From: Thermaurantimonas sp046295455
Lineage (GTDB): Bacteria; Bacteroidota; Bacteroidia; Flavobacteriales; Schleiferiaceae
NCBI GenBank assembly: GCA_046295455.1
Contig: JBKBNI010000002.1
Location: 248,001-312,000, forward strand
Direction of reading: 5' to 3'
DNA: 64,000 nt
Position numbers and translations under genes: made by a program. Position 1 is the first letter of the stretch; every line of letters starts with the position of its first letter. Shown here piece by piece: positions 24,161-34,400 of this stretch. The notes under the pieces are model-generated. The model had not been told where the DNA came from. It searched no databases and saw only the letters and a list, made by a program, of their open reading frames with translations.

Positions 24161-25882
24161 TCAGAGTTTGTAGACAGCACCGGCAATGGCCAAAAATTGC
24201 TGCGCCGGATAGCCGAGGTAGTGTTCATAGGGATTAAAAAACATGTTGTTGATCGTCAGAAAGAAACTCATTTGCTTGCTGTAGTGATAGTTAAGGTGAA
24301 GATTTGCATCTGTGAACGGTTTTAAACGCGCGCTGATTTCGGTATTAAGAGATTGATCAAAGGCGATTCTTTGACCTATAAAAAAGACATCGATACCAAC
24401 ATCAAATGTACTCCCATTGGAATATTTAAGCTTGATTTCATTTCTCCAGTTTGGCAAGTGCCATGCTTGTCCACCTTTCATTTCATAATGGTTATAATTT
24501 ACTATGCCCTCTGCATCGATATTTTTTGTAAGTTTAATTGCAATTTTTGCCTGTAGTGGGACTTGATTTCCGTCAAGATAAAGCATCTCTACTCCTTGTA
24601 TGTTCTGGGGAGTCTTATAATAAAGTGGACTTCGATAAAAGATAGGCATATTTCTCCAATCGATGTAACCGGCACTGAGATGATAACTGGCTCCCGGAAA
24701 GATGAGTCCTGACATTCCTACTTGAGCCTCCACCTTTTGTGTATAATCCAGTTTAATTCCGGGACTTATAAACAGCCATTGACGGCTTAGCGAACGAAGG
24801 GTATTGAGCTGAAGATCATAGGTAAGATGACCGTCAAATTCGAGAATTTCCGCTATCACAGGCATCTTAAACCTCGCTTCCGGAAATATGAAAAAGTATA
24901 ATTCATCCGGCTCTATAGGAACAATAGATGCGAGATTATCACGGACATAGTTGGAAAAGACCATGTTAAACCCCAAATCAAACTGCATATTTCCATTAGA
25001 AAAATTCATTGAAGGACGCAACCTGAATACATTGGATCTAAACGCCATTGCGAGATCGTTCTTCGTATTGTAGTGTTGCATGTGTTCATAACCCATTTGA
25101 ATATTCAGATTTCGGGCGTCTGTCCTCTTTAATTGAAATACTACAGGCAGCGAAGCATGTATCTCAGCGATGTCGTAGCGGTCGCGCAAGTAGTCCAGTT
25201 TAAATCCCAGATTGGTCATGGCAAACGAACTGACAGGGATAAGTCTTGTGGCATCTACCCGTGTAGTGGAGATCAGATAACTCTGTACTTCGGGATCAGC
25301 GGACACAAAAGTATCCAGAGGAGGGAGGTCAAGATCAGGTAGCCCATAATACTTCACGCGATCATACCCGATATCTGCTGATGCTCCAATGCTATACTTG
25401 TCGAAAAAATGGCGGTAGTACACAGAAGCTCCTGTAGTAGAAAGTCCATTGTTGTCAAAGAGAATGTTTCGAACACCGGTGCGTGTAGAGTAGTGGTTGA
25501 TACCTGCACCAAATGCACTGCTTCTCGAGCGATCACTGTCGAACCTCAGTTCAGCGAGTGGAGTTGTATAGAGTCCGGCACCGATGCGGATAAATGTCCG
25601 GGGCACAGGGTCAATGGCAGTCTTGCTGATGCGTGCGGGTTTGAGCACTTCAGGTGTATAATCTGTAGTCAGGACAATGGGTTTAATTTCAAATTTCACA
25701 GGTACCCGTGTACGCGTAGTGTCTTCTGTTCGGGGAAGGTCGTTGAGCTTTTGAGCGTCTTCGATGGTTGCCTTGTACGAACCGATGACTTCAAGCCTGA
25801 TCTGTCCGATGTTCTCATTTTGGCCAAATACAGTAAGACATCCGATGGCAGACAGCAGGGCGATTAATTGTAGTCTTTTCAT
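24161..25882 (-). CDS. Outer membrane beta-barrel protein (TonB receptor-like barrel)
   Basis: A 573-residue protein with a signal peptide (ending near VFGQ). After a short N-terminal region rich in charged and proline residues (to about 95), the rest is alternating hydrophobic/polar strands with many aromatic residues, as in a large outer membrane barrel. The C-terminal NNMFFNPYEHYLGYPAQQF resembles the end of TonB-dependent receptors, but no plug domain is recognised, so this may be a plug-less barrel. It lies 12 bases downstream of the TPR gene and 8 bases upstream of the FtsE-like gene, suggesting one operon. Confidence 0.7.
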   Translation of the reverse strand: MKRLQLIALLSAIGCLTVFGQNENIGQIRLEVIGSYKATIEDAQKLNDLPRTEDTTRTRVPVKFEIKPIVLTTDYTPEVLKPARISKTAIDPVPRTFIRIGAGLYTTPLAELRFDSDRSRSSAFGAGINHYSTRTGVRNILFDNNGLSTTGASVYYRHFFDKYSIGASADIGYDRVKYYGLPDLDLPPLDTFVSADPEVQSYLISTTRVDATRLIPVSSFAMTNLGFKLDYLRDRYDIAEIHASLPVVFQLKRTDARNLNIQMGYEHMQHYNTKNDLAMAFRSNVFRLRPSMNFSNGNMQFDLGFNMVFSNYVRDNLASIVPIEPDELYFFIFPEARFKMPVIAEILEFDGHLTYDLQLNTLRSLSRQWLFISPGIKLDYTQKVEAQVGMSGLIFPGASYHLSAGYIDWRNMPIFYRSPLYYKTPQNIQGVEMLYLDGNQVPLQAKIAIKLTKNIDAEGIVNYNHYEMKGGQAWHLPNWRNEIKLKYSNGSTFDVGIDVFFIGQRIAFDQSLNTEISARLKPFTDANLHLNYHYSKQMSFFLTINNMFFNPYEHYLGYPAQQFLAIAGAVYKL

Positions 25883-25894
25883 GAACCTGTGGGG

Positions 25895-28800
25895 TTATTT
25901 TTTCTGGATGAAAGTGTTTAGCTCGCTTTTGAGGTCTCTTGCTTCATTGACTAAATCGGGTGAGGAATTGGACTTAATGACAAAGTCCAATGAAAAATCA
26001 GCCTGAAAATAATCTTGCTCTCCGATAAAATTTCTTGCCAACAGAATCAATGCTCTGTCTCTAAGTAAAATGTTTTCAGGAAATGCCTCGACCAGATCGT
26101 AGATCAGCTTTTTTGAATCTGCGAATCTTTTTTGATTAAACCGATAAATCGCCAGATAGTACATGCTCTCAGCCCGATATTGGCCACTACCGGATCTAGC
26201 CAAATTTTCAAAATCAATTTCAGCCAATTCATGATTTTGCTGATTGTACAAAGCTACAGCCCTGTAAAAGGTGGACTCCTGGTTTAATGCCTCGTCTATA
26301 TCCGATCGAGCAAGTATTCGATTGGCAAGACGAACACACTCGTTCCAATCTTGCATAAAGTATGCAATCCGCATCAACTGGTTTTCTGAAGTCATTCGGC
26401 TATTGTCTCTGGCAGATCCTATGTCAGTTACCTTTCGATACATCTTCTGTGCAGCCGTCCAGTCTTTGCGATCAAAGTAATATCCTCCGGCACGGAGTGC
26501 TGCCTGTTCGATAAAAGCGTGATTTGGTTTATTGACAATGCGCTCATAGATTTTTACGGCTTCAGACTTTTTATTAAGCCTCCAATAACTGTCCGCCATT
26601 AAGTTTTCGGCTCGTTGAACGAATATACCTTCCGGAAAACGAAGTAAGTATTCTTCAAATCCTCCCGCTGCCTCCTGCCACCGCTGAAGGCCGTAGAGCT
26701 CGAAGGCATTGTTGAACAGCGATGAGTCTAGCTGGCCTCGTGAAATATTTCCCAGCTTGTTTCGATCAACCCAATCCACGTACTCTCCCATGCGATTGGT
26801 TTCGGCATAGATAATTCGTGCAAAGGATATAGCTTCGGCTGATTCCGGTGTCTCAGGATATCTGGAAACCAAATCTTTTAGTATGGCTAGTGCCTCATCA
26901 TATCTTCGGCTGTTTTTAAGTGATAGAGCTTTGCTTATCAATGCTCTGCGCACCTGTGTGTGGGAGGGGTGAAACTTGATAAACTCATCAAAAGCCTGAA
27001 CTGCCTCCGAGTAACGATCCATCAGTAGCCATGTGTTACCCAGCTCCATCCGGGCAGCTGCTCGGGTATTGTCGCTGTTGCTGGATTCGATGAGCTTGCG
27101 GAGAACCTGGATTTTTTCCTCATTTTTATTCAATAGGCCGAGGGCCAATGCCCTTTGATACCGCGTGTAATCTGCATCTGCCCCGGCTGACTCTGCTCGG
27201 GAGTAAAACTCCTGTGCCTGTTCAAACTGATTGATCATCATATACGAGTCGGCTATGCGCAGAAGTGCATCACGCCGGCGGGAAGCTGTGATGTTTTTCT
27301 CAGTCAGAAATCTCCTAAATTCCATCGCAGCCTGAGCATATTGCTGTTTTTTCATGTAAGCATAGGCTTTGTTGTAATAGTGGTTGGGAAACTCTGACAG
27401 CAAGGTTGCCTGAGGTGTAATGGCAAATTGATTATACGCTTTCAATGCAGCATCGTATTCCATCAGTTGGTAGTATGTCTCCCCCATCCAATAGTAAGCC
27501 AATGCAGTGAAACGGGGATTTATGGAGTGCTCCAGACTCTTTTTAAAGTGCTGAATTGCTTGTGGATACTGGCGACCGGTATAATTGCGCACTCCAAGAA
27601 AATACTGTACACGCTGCCAGGCTTCCTGCATTTCAGGACTGTCAAGTCCTGCTTTTTCCAATGCCGCTGCAGCACGTGCATAGTCGCTGCTATTGCTGTA
27701 CATACTGGCCAGTATACGATTTATTTCCTTACTATGCCGGCTCTGTGGAAAAAGTTTAAGAAATTCCTCCGCTGCCTCGATTGGATTTTGATAGGGGGAC
27801 GATTCTGAATAATTGATTTTAACAAAATTATACATGGCATCTTCTTGAATCTCCTTATTTTTTGAGATACTTGCGGCAGCTTTAAAAGCCCCTGCGGCCT
27901 CCTGTCGCATCATGAGCTTCAGATAGCAATCGCCTAACATGTAGTATGCATTCTGAGCTATCTCTTCGCGGGCATTGGTGATCTTGTTGAAGTATTGAAT
28001 AGCCTGCTCATACTTTCCGAGTTGGTAGTAGGTAAAGCCTATTTCGTAATAATCTGTTTGAGATGGTTTTCCGCCTTTCTCCAGAAATCGTGTATAGTAA
28101 ATACTTGCATTTTTATAATCCTTGCGCCTATAGTAGGCATCTGCCACCAATTTGGCGATTTCCGAAGCCCGTGCAGGTTCGTCACTTTCCAGTATTTCTT
28201 TACCTACGGAAAGCAAATTGTCGTATTCCCCCTTTTTGTAATAAATATGAGCCAGATAATAAGGAACCATTCCGCCGAAATTTTTATCGTTTTTGAGTTT
28301 TTCGAAATTGATCAGTGCTTCGCTGAAGTTTCCTTTTAAATAATTGATGTAAGCGTAGTAATACAATGCAGGTGAAGCATACTGGGTTTTTCCTTCTTTC
28401 ACTGCGGCAAATTGTTGCTGAGCTCCATCAAGGTCATCCATTGAAAAAAGGGAATACCCATACTGAAACTGAATTTTTGCCTTTTCGACCGAATTCATCA
28501 ATGTCCAGTCTGCCTGCTGATAATATTTGGCCGCTCTTTTGAACTGTCTGTTTTTGAAGAGAAAGTCTGCCATGTATAGCCTGGCTTCATTGGCCTTGGC
28601 ACTGGTCTCATAGTCCGTAATAAACTTTTCGAGTAAATATTCACCATCGGGATGCAACATCTGTACTGCAGCGATGGCCCGGTAGTATTCTGCATTTAGC
28701 CGCTGGTCAGCAGTAAGATGCTTATTGTCTGCAAGCAATCTCGAAAAGACATCTCGTGCTGCGCCAAACATCTCATGTTGGATGTAAAAAATACCGGATT

Positions 28801-28906
28801 GAAAATCTGCCTCCGGCAATCTTTGAATCTCAGTAAGCTGTCCGGATGCTACCCGAGTGAACAAGTACAATCCCGAAAAGACAGCTTTCACACCGATACC
28901 TTTCAC
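25895..28906 (-). CDS. Large periplasmic tetratricopeptide repeat protein
   Basis: A 1003-residue protein with an N-terminal signal-like segment and tandem TPR units throughout, recognisable by repeats such as YYLAHIYYKKGEYDNLLSV, YYEIGFTYYQLGKYEQAIQYF and YWMGETYYQLMEYDAALKAY. TPR proteins act as scaffolds; similar Bacteroidota proteins are annotated as TPR/YbgF-like without known function. The start is a GTG at 28906. It is the first gene of a likely operon with the barrel protein and the FtsE-like ATPase. A cell-envelope assembly role would fit the neighbours but is not shown. Confidence 0.8.
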   Translation of the reverse strand: MKGIGVKAVFSGLYLFTRVASGQLTEIQRLPEADFQSGIFYIQHEMFGAARDVFSRLLADNKHLTADQRLNAEYYRAIAAVQMLHPDGEYLLEKFITDYETSAKANEARLYMADFLFKNRQFKRAAKYYQQADWTLMNSVEKAKIQFQYGYSLFSMDDLDGAQQQFAAVKEGKTQYASPALYYYAYINYLKGNFSEALINFEKLKNDKNFGGMVPYYLAHIYYKKGEYDNLLSVGKEILESDEPARASEIAKLVADAYYRRKDYKNASIYYTRFLEKGGKPSQTDYYEIGFTYYQLGKYEQAIQYFNKITNAREEIAQNAYYMLGDCYLKLMMRQEAAGAFKAAASISKNKEIQEDAMYNFVKINYSESSPYQNPIEAAEEFLKLFPQSRHSKEINRILASMYSNSSDYARAAAALEKAGLDSPEMQEAWQRVQYFLGVRNYTGRQYPQAIQHFKKSLEHSINPRFTALAYYWMGETYYQLMEYDAALKAYNQFAITPQATLLSEFPNHYYNKAYAYMKKQQYAQAAMEFRRFLTEKNITASRRRDALLRIADSYMMINQFEQAQEFYSRAESAGADADYTRYQRALALGLLNKNEEKIQVLRKLIESSNSDNTRAAARMELGNTWLLMDRYSEAVQAFDEFIKFHPSHTQVRRALISKALSLKNSRRYDEALAILKDLVSRYPETPESAEAISFARIIYAETNRMGEYVDWVDRNKLGNISRGQLDSSLFNNAFELYGLQRWQEAAGGFEEYLLRFPEGIFVQRAENLMADSYWRLNKKSEAVKIYERIVNKPNHAFIEQAALRAGGYYFDRKDWTAAQKMYRKVTDIGSARDNSRMTSENQLMRIAYFMQDWNECVRLANRILARSDIDEALNQESTFYRAVALYNQQNHELAEIDFENLARSGSGQYRAESMYYLAIYRFNQKRFADSKKLIYDLVEAFPENILLRDRALILLARNFIGEQDYFQADFSLDFVIKSNSSPDLVNEARDLKSELNTFIQKK

Positions 28907-29380
28907 AAGTAAAATTTTTGTGTGTAAAAGTAGTTCAGTAGATTTTCTTTTTTATAACTACAAAACCCATACAGTTCCAATAACTTCAATCTGCTGATTA
29001 ATCGTATGATTTTAATTACTGTGGTTAATACCAGTTTCGATTTATCTTCACCTTGAGAGTAGTTTCTACAGGTAAATGGGTATTGCTTGAGAATAGTTAC
29101 AGGAAGACGTCATTTAACTCTTTACAGCGGTAAGATTTAGATCCCAAAAAGCAGCTTGCCTGGCTCTTTGTCTTAAATAGGAAAAGTAATTATATCTTTT
29201 TTGGCGCTTTAAATAGAAGCAGTTGAAAAACAGAGTCGTGTACATCTCACTTCAATAGATTGTGATGAAAAAATGATCCTACAGAGAGTCAAAAAGTGCC
29301 GGGGATGGGCAGAATTATTTCAAATGTTTCGCTTATTTAAAAAACAATCCTTATCCGGCAGCTCCATTTGAACCTCCCTG
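28907..29380. other. 474-bp intergenic region
   Basis: The region lies between the TPR gene start and the 3' end of the lipoprotein gene. It contains a 32-codon open frame at 29273 (+) with no recognisable similarity and a weak -7-like TACTTTTA on the minus strand (28932-28925) that may drive the TPR gene. I see no RNA gene, repeat or pseudogene in it. Confidence 0.55.
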
Positions 29381-29761
29381 TCAATTTCCATCGCCACATA
29401 CTCGATCCAGATTACTAAAAAGTTTTTTGCTCAAAGGATGGCCTCCCCCACCTTGAGGGATGGTAACAGATGCTTTTTCATTGCCATTGGCATCCTGGAT
29501 TGTAATGATGTAATAATGGCTTCCATCTTCATCTTCAAAGGCATCATTTCTCATTTTACCAACTAGTCTCACAATTTCTTTGTGTACATCAGAAGATTCA
29601 TCCAACGCCATCGAACAATCGGTGTAGGGCTCAAAGTCTTGGATTGAATAGTTTTCAACATAGACGATTAATGAATCTCCTTTTTCCAGGGATATTTCCG
29701 GTTTACAACCAATGAAAAGAAAAATAAGACCTGCAAGAGTAATGAGTGATGGGGTTTTCAT
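29381..29761 (-). CDS. Small lipoprotein of unknown function
   Basis: A 126-residue protein with a signal peptide and lipobox-like FIGC (Cys19). The mature part is mostly beta-like, contains three further cysteines in positions such as YTDCSMAL and DRVCGDGN, and a Gly-rich GGGGHP near residue 107. I do not recognise a family. Its ATG overlaps the stop of frr in an ATGA junction, so it is translated together with the ribosome recycling factor, although no functional link is evident. Ending in Asn, it has no sorting domain. Confidence 0.7.
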   Translation of the reverse strand: MKTPSLITLAGLIFLFIGCKPEISLEKGDSLIVYVENYSIQDFEPYTDCSMALDESSDVHKEIVRLVGKMRNDAFEDEDGSHYYIITIQDANGNEKASVTIPQGGGGHPLSKKLFSNLDRVCGDGN

Positions 29762-30318
29762 ACAGTCATAATATCAGATTCTTTTTTCTCCAAAATCTGA
29801 TCTACTTTCGATATGTAGAGATTGGTTAATTTTTGGACTTTCTCTTCTGCATCTTTGATCAAGTCTTCGGATATTCCCTGATTTTGAAGTTTTTTTAGGT
29901 CATCGTTTGCATCTTTACGGGCGGCTCGAATTCCAACGCGGGCATGTTCTGCCTCAGCACGGCTCTGTTTTACAAGGTCTTTTCGCCGTTCTTCAGTAAG
30001 GGGAGGTATGTTGATGATTACCATCTCACCATTGTTCTGAGGATTGAGCCCAAGACCGGCATTCATAATGGCGCGTTCGATTTCAGGAATCATTTTCTTT
30101 TCCCAAGGCTGTACCGTGATGGTACGAGCATCGGGGACCATTACATTGGCCACACTGTTGAGGGGGCTCATCACACCATAATAGTCCAGCCGTATGCTTT
30201 CCAACAAGGCTGGATTGGCTTTTCCGGCCCGGATTTTAACAAGTTCCTTCTCCAGATGATGAAGGGCTTTTTGCATGCCTTCTTCAGCAGCTTCTAATAT
30301 CAGTTGTATTTCATCCAT
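29758..30318 (-). CDS. frr: Ribosome recycling factor
   Basis: RRF, with EF-G, splits post-termination ribosomes. The 186-residue protein has the expected helical hairpin and beta-domain (LEKELVKIRAGKANPALLESIRLDYYG, PWEKKMIPEIERAI, PPLTEERRKDLVKQ). Length and motifs are normal. It follows pyrH by 6 bases, the common pyrH-frr arrangement, and is followed by a small lipoprotein gene in ATGA overlap. Confidence 0.97.
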   Translation of the reverse strand: MDEIQLILEAAEEGMQKALHHLEKELVKIRAGKANPALLESIRLDYYGVMSPLNSVANVMVPDARTITVQPWEKKMIPEIERAIMNAGLGLNPQNNGEMVIINIPPLTEERRKDLVKQSRAEAEHARVGIRAARKDANDDLKKLQNQGISEDLIKDAEEKVQKLTNLYISKVDQILEKKESDIMTV

Positions 30319-30324
30319 AGATTT

Positions 30325-31032
30325 TTAATTTTTTACAATAGTTCCAATGTTCTCTCCCAAAATTACTTTTCGCAGATTTCCCGGCTTATTCATATCAAAG
30401 ACAATGATCGGCAAGTTGTTTTCGTGACTGAGTGTAAAGGCAGTCATATCCATCACATTTAACCCCTTTTCATACACTTCTTTAAATGACAATGCGTCAA
30501 ACTTAGTGGCATTTGCATCCTTTTCTGGATCAGCCGAGTAAATACCATCCACTCTTGTACCTTTTAATATAGCATCTGCGTCGATTTCTATAGCTCTCAG
30601 CGTAGCCGCGGTATCTGTGGTAAAATATGGATTGCCTGTGCCTCCTGCAAAGATGACGACCCTTCCCTTTTCAAGATGGCGGATCGCTCTGCGACGGATA
30701 AATGGCTCTGCAATCTTATTCATTTCAATGGCTGACATACACCGCGTATATACACCATCGTTTTCGAGTGCCGACTGAAGTGCCAATGAATTGATCACAG
30801 TGGCAAGCATACCCATGTGGTCAGCCTGCACGCGATCCATACCTGTGGCTGCACCGGATACTCCTCTGAAAATGTTACCCCCACCGATGACAATGGCCAG
30901 CTGTACTCCCTGAGCTACTACATCTTTGATTTCGATGGCATATTCTTTAAGTCTCTTTGGATCGATACCATAGGTTTGCGACCCCATCAATGCCTCACCG
31001 CTCAGTTTGAGAAGTACTCGTTTGTATTTCAT
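30325..31032 (-). CDS. pyrH: Uridylate kinase
   Basis: PyrH phosphorylates UMP to UDP. The 235-residue amino-acid kinase fold protein shows LLKLSGEALMG (7-17), the VIGGGNIFRG loop, MGMLATVINSLALQ, and FAGGTGNPYFTTDTAA. These are bacterial UMP kinase features, unrelated to eukaryotic UMP/CMP kinases. It precedes frr by 6 bases and follows a SPOR-domain gene by 11 bases, so the three likely form one transcript. Confidence 0.97.
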   Translation of the reverse strand: MKYKRVLLKLSGEALMGSQTYGIDPKRLKEYAIEIKDVVAQGVQLAIVIGGGNIFRGVSGAATGMDRVQADHMGMLATVINSLALQSALENDGVYTRCMSAIEMNKIAEPFIRRRAIRHLEKGRVVIFAGGTGNPYFTTDTAATLRAIEIDADAILKGTRVDGIYSADPEKDANATKFDALSFKEVYEKGLNVMDMTAFTLSHENNLPIIVFDMNKPGNLRKVILGENIGTIVKN

Positions 31033-31043
31033 TGTCCGTCGAA

Positions 31044-31436
31044 TTAGTTGTTTGCTGTTGTTAGATTAGGTGTTATCTGGCTTCTTACCAGGAAGGCACC
31101 GCTAAAGGTATTCATCAGACTCTCTCGCACTCCTTCGGCTTCCAATCTATTTCTGAAGTCGCCAACCTGGATCTTATAATTAGGCATTTCGAAAACCATG
31201 TAAACCGGGTGTGAAAGGTTGAGTTGCACGTACTGTGATCTGATTTTATCGGCCATCTGCTTGTTTCCGGTAAAGAGTTGTATGCGGTACCCGGTAACAC
31301 GGCTTTTGTTTTCAAATTTACGTCGGTAGTTTTGAAACATCTGACGCATTGACTCACTTGTTTCTTCATCAATTTGTGCGTTGACGACGTGTGAAATACC
31401 TAGTGTGATGATGAGCGCTAGAAGTATTTTTTTCAT
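31044..31436 (-). CDS. SPOR domain-containing secreted protein
   Basis: A 130-residue protein with a signal peptide (cleavage near VNAQ) and a SPOR-like C-terminal domain from about residue 47: GYRIQLFTGNKQMADKIRSQ, then PNYKIQVGDFRNRLEAE, then GAFLVRSQI. SPOR domains bind denuded peptidoglycan at division sites. The protein is secreted rather than membrane-anchored. It stands just upstream of pyrH and after the terminator of the 1164-residue gene. Confidence 0.8.
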   Translation of the reverse strand: MKKILLALIITLGISHVVNAQIDEETSESMRQMFQNYRRKFENKSRVTGYRIQLFTGNKQMADKIRSQYVQLNLSHPVYMVFEMPNYKIQVGDFRNRLEAEGVRESLMNTFSGAFLVRSQITPNLTTANN

Positions 31437-31451
31437 CCTGTGTACTTAAGT

Positions 31452-31476
31452 AAAAAAGCCCGCTCAATGAGCGGGC
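31452..31476 (-). terminator. Terminator of the 1164-residue T9SS protein gene
   Basis: GCCCGCTC-N3-GAGCGGGC is a strong stem followed on the minus strand by TTTTTTA, about 20 bases after the stop at 31495. Confidence 0.87.
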
Positions 31477-31494
31477 CAAAGTTATGTAAGAATT

Positions 31495-34400
31495 TTATCT
31501 TATCACGGTAAATGAACCTCGTTCTTCCTGATCCGAGTCGCCTGGAGTTGCATACCGTATCAGATAGGTATACACACCGGCAGGCACTTCCTTGCCATTG
31601 TATGTAGCATCCCATGATTCAGCCGGATTATTGGTCTCAAACATGAGTTGACCCCACCGATTGAAGATCTGCATATTAAAGCGTGTCAAATCCAGATAAC
31701 GAAACTGCACTCCGAAGGTTCTGTTTTCGAGATTGGGAGAGCCGGGTCTGATTGCATTGGGAACAAAAAGTTTTACTTTTTGATATACACACACTTCATT
31801 GGAAGTACTAACAAATGGTCCGAATCCGGGAGGTAATGGCAAGGTATTGTTTCCTTCAAGAGCCAAAACTTTGTAGCAAAAATTGTTTTCTAAACCTTCA
31901 AAGGCTTTTATGTCATCAATGTAATTGGTATCCGTACCGGGAATAACAACCGGTAGCAATTGCCAAGTTCCAAATTCACCAACTTTACGAAGGATCTGAT
32001 ATTGGGAGACTCCGCCATCGAATTCTGTGTATGGATTCCAATGGATTCGGTTTTCATCACTTCGCAAAGCTCTTGCTTTCACTACAATATTTCTGGCATG
32101 ATTGGATACTGCTCCGATGGTATCGCAATTATTAACACCAATGACCCGATAAAAATAGGTTTGATTCAGATCAACCTTTGTGTCGCTAAATGTGTGTCGG
32201 TATGGGGGTGCGGTGTTGTGAGGAAACCGAACGATCTCATAATAGGGTCCGTTTGCAGAATGCCCTCTTTGCAATACGTATTCACGGATATCAGCCGTGC
32301 CATCGTAAAAGAATTCAAGCTCGATAGTATTGTTTTTAACCTCTGTATATGGGATATACATGAGGTTTGACGGGATTAAAACTCCAGGATTCATACAACT
32401 GATCTGTGATACAGAACGCGTGCCGGAGGAGTGGATAGCCTCTACCCGATAGCAGTAATCTGCACCCTCTTCGAAATTGGTTTGAACAAAGAAAGTGTCA
32501 TTAGGTGTGCCTGAAAACAATAATTGATTCGGCAACATACCGAGTATTGGTGAATTTATATCCGCGTAAACCTCATATCCGACAAGGTCATTCCCCCAAC
32601 CGTTATACTTATTCCAAAACAGTGTATTAGTACCTTCACAAACACGAAGTATATAACTGATTAATAGGGTGTTATGCCATACTACGATTTGATCGTCCGA
32701 AAAATTACCGCAACTGTCTGCTGATATCACTCTGAAATACTCTATTTGATTACCAGCATTGGAGGCCTGCCATGTATGAGGTAGTGGATCATTGATATCG
32801 ACGGTGTCTACGATGGCCCATGTGTTGGTAAATGGATTTCCGCTTAGTATATAATAGGTCACTATGTCTCCGGAGGTACTTGGAAAGAAGTCGATTTGGG
32901 CGAGATTATTATTTACCGTTACATAATTTAACCTCATGGTATCCGAGTTCATTATGTCCGTAAAAAATCCATCTGCAATGTTTGATACTGCTACACAGGT
33001 AGATCCGCTATCGGGTTCGGCACGTATCTGAAATGATACTGTATCTCCACAGGCATTTACAGTGTCAGTGTATGCAAAGAGATCGGTAGAATCGAGCATT
33101 ACCCAGTTGTTAGATCCCTTTGGAATTTCAGCCCAAACAAAGAAGGTCTTATTGGAACTGCCATTCACTTTAATGTCATTCCAATTCATTTGAGCAAACT
33201 GTCCATTATTCGGAGGGAATACATTCAAATTAAGATCAATTGCGCGAAGCGTATCTGAGTTTGAGCTGTAGTTACAACCCATGTTAGATGCAACGTAAAA
33301 ACTCCATCCGGTAGCTGGGGTAAGAGGCTGAGAAGTGTATGTATTTGTACCCCAATTATAAATGGTATCCAAAGGAACGTAGGGTCCTGCAGGTGTTGGA
33401 CTGCCGTAGATTACATAAAAGTTGAAATTATATCCTGTATCCTGAGGTGGAGTCCAGTTGAGTTCATAAATGCCGGAAGGGTCAACCTTGTTGACACAGT
33501 GCAATCGGGCAGAGTCTGCTGAAGATGCATTGATGATAACCCGGATTGTCGCGATTGCGATTGCGGGAGAGGGGCAGTAGTTATCGGACATTCTAAGGGT
33601 AAATACGTATTCATTCAAGCCTGTAATACCACATATAGAATTGCTGCTTAAGTGGTTACAATCTGTCAGCCAAAAAAATTTGATCGCATTGCTCACCGCA
33701 TTGGTGTATCCGGTCTGACCGGGTCCGGGATGCATGACCGCACAGGGCGGAAAATCACAACTATTCGTATCTACGAAGTTAGCTCCCACCTGACCCCCTG
33801 CTGCAAAAAATTGTATTTGCTGCGGAATGGCAGGAATATTCGTTGGCGGGAGAGGATTAAGATCCACATCCTGGGCTACCAGATTGAATTGTATAGTATC
33901 TTTTGCTGTAGCAAAAACAGTTAAATTATTGCCTACCAAGGTGAAATTGAGATTACCGATAGGCGAAATAGTAAGCACAGGAGGGTTATTTGGAGGATTA
34001 CCGGGAATTTTCTGACAATTTACAATTGAAACCTGTACATCCCTGTAAACTTCTGCTATTGGAACTCCCCCACAGAACGAAGTCACGCGGATGACGAGAA
34101 GGTAATTACCTTCTGTAATGTTTCCGATTTGGTTAATTGTAATATTACCTGTAGTAGGATCTATTGTGGTCGGCCCGTTTGGAGCGTTCGTGGGAAAGGG
34201 TTGAGCAGCTGAATAACCGGCGGCCCAGGTCATTGCATTGCCATTGTTACCCAATCCGTTCGCCAGTGAATACTGAACGGGATCAAGATCTTTATCAAAG
34301 GATAAAGGACTGTATATTTGAGGATTGCCGGCACAAATAACTACCACTGGGGGCTCCAGGAATTGAGGTGAATTATCATAGCATGTAGAAGCGTTCATAA

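Noticed and set aside
29273..29371. 32-codon open frame in the 474-bp gap
   Set aside because: No similarity recognised, no promoter, and the length is expected by chance.
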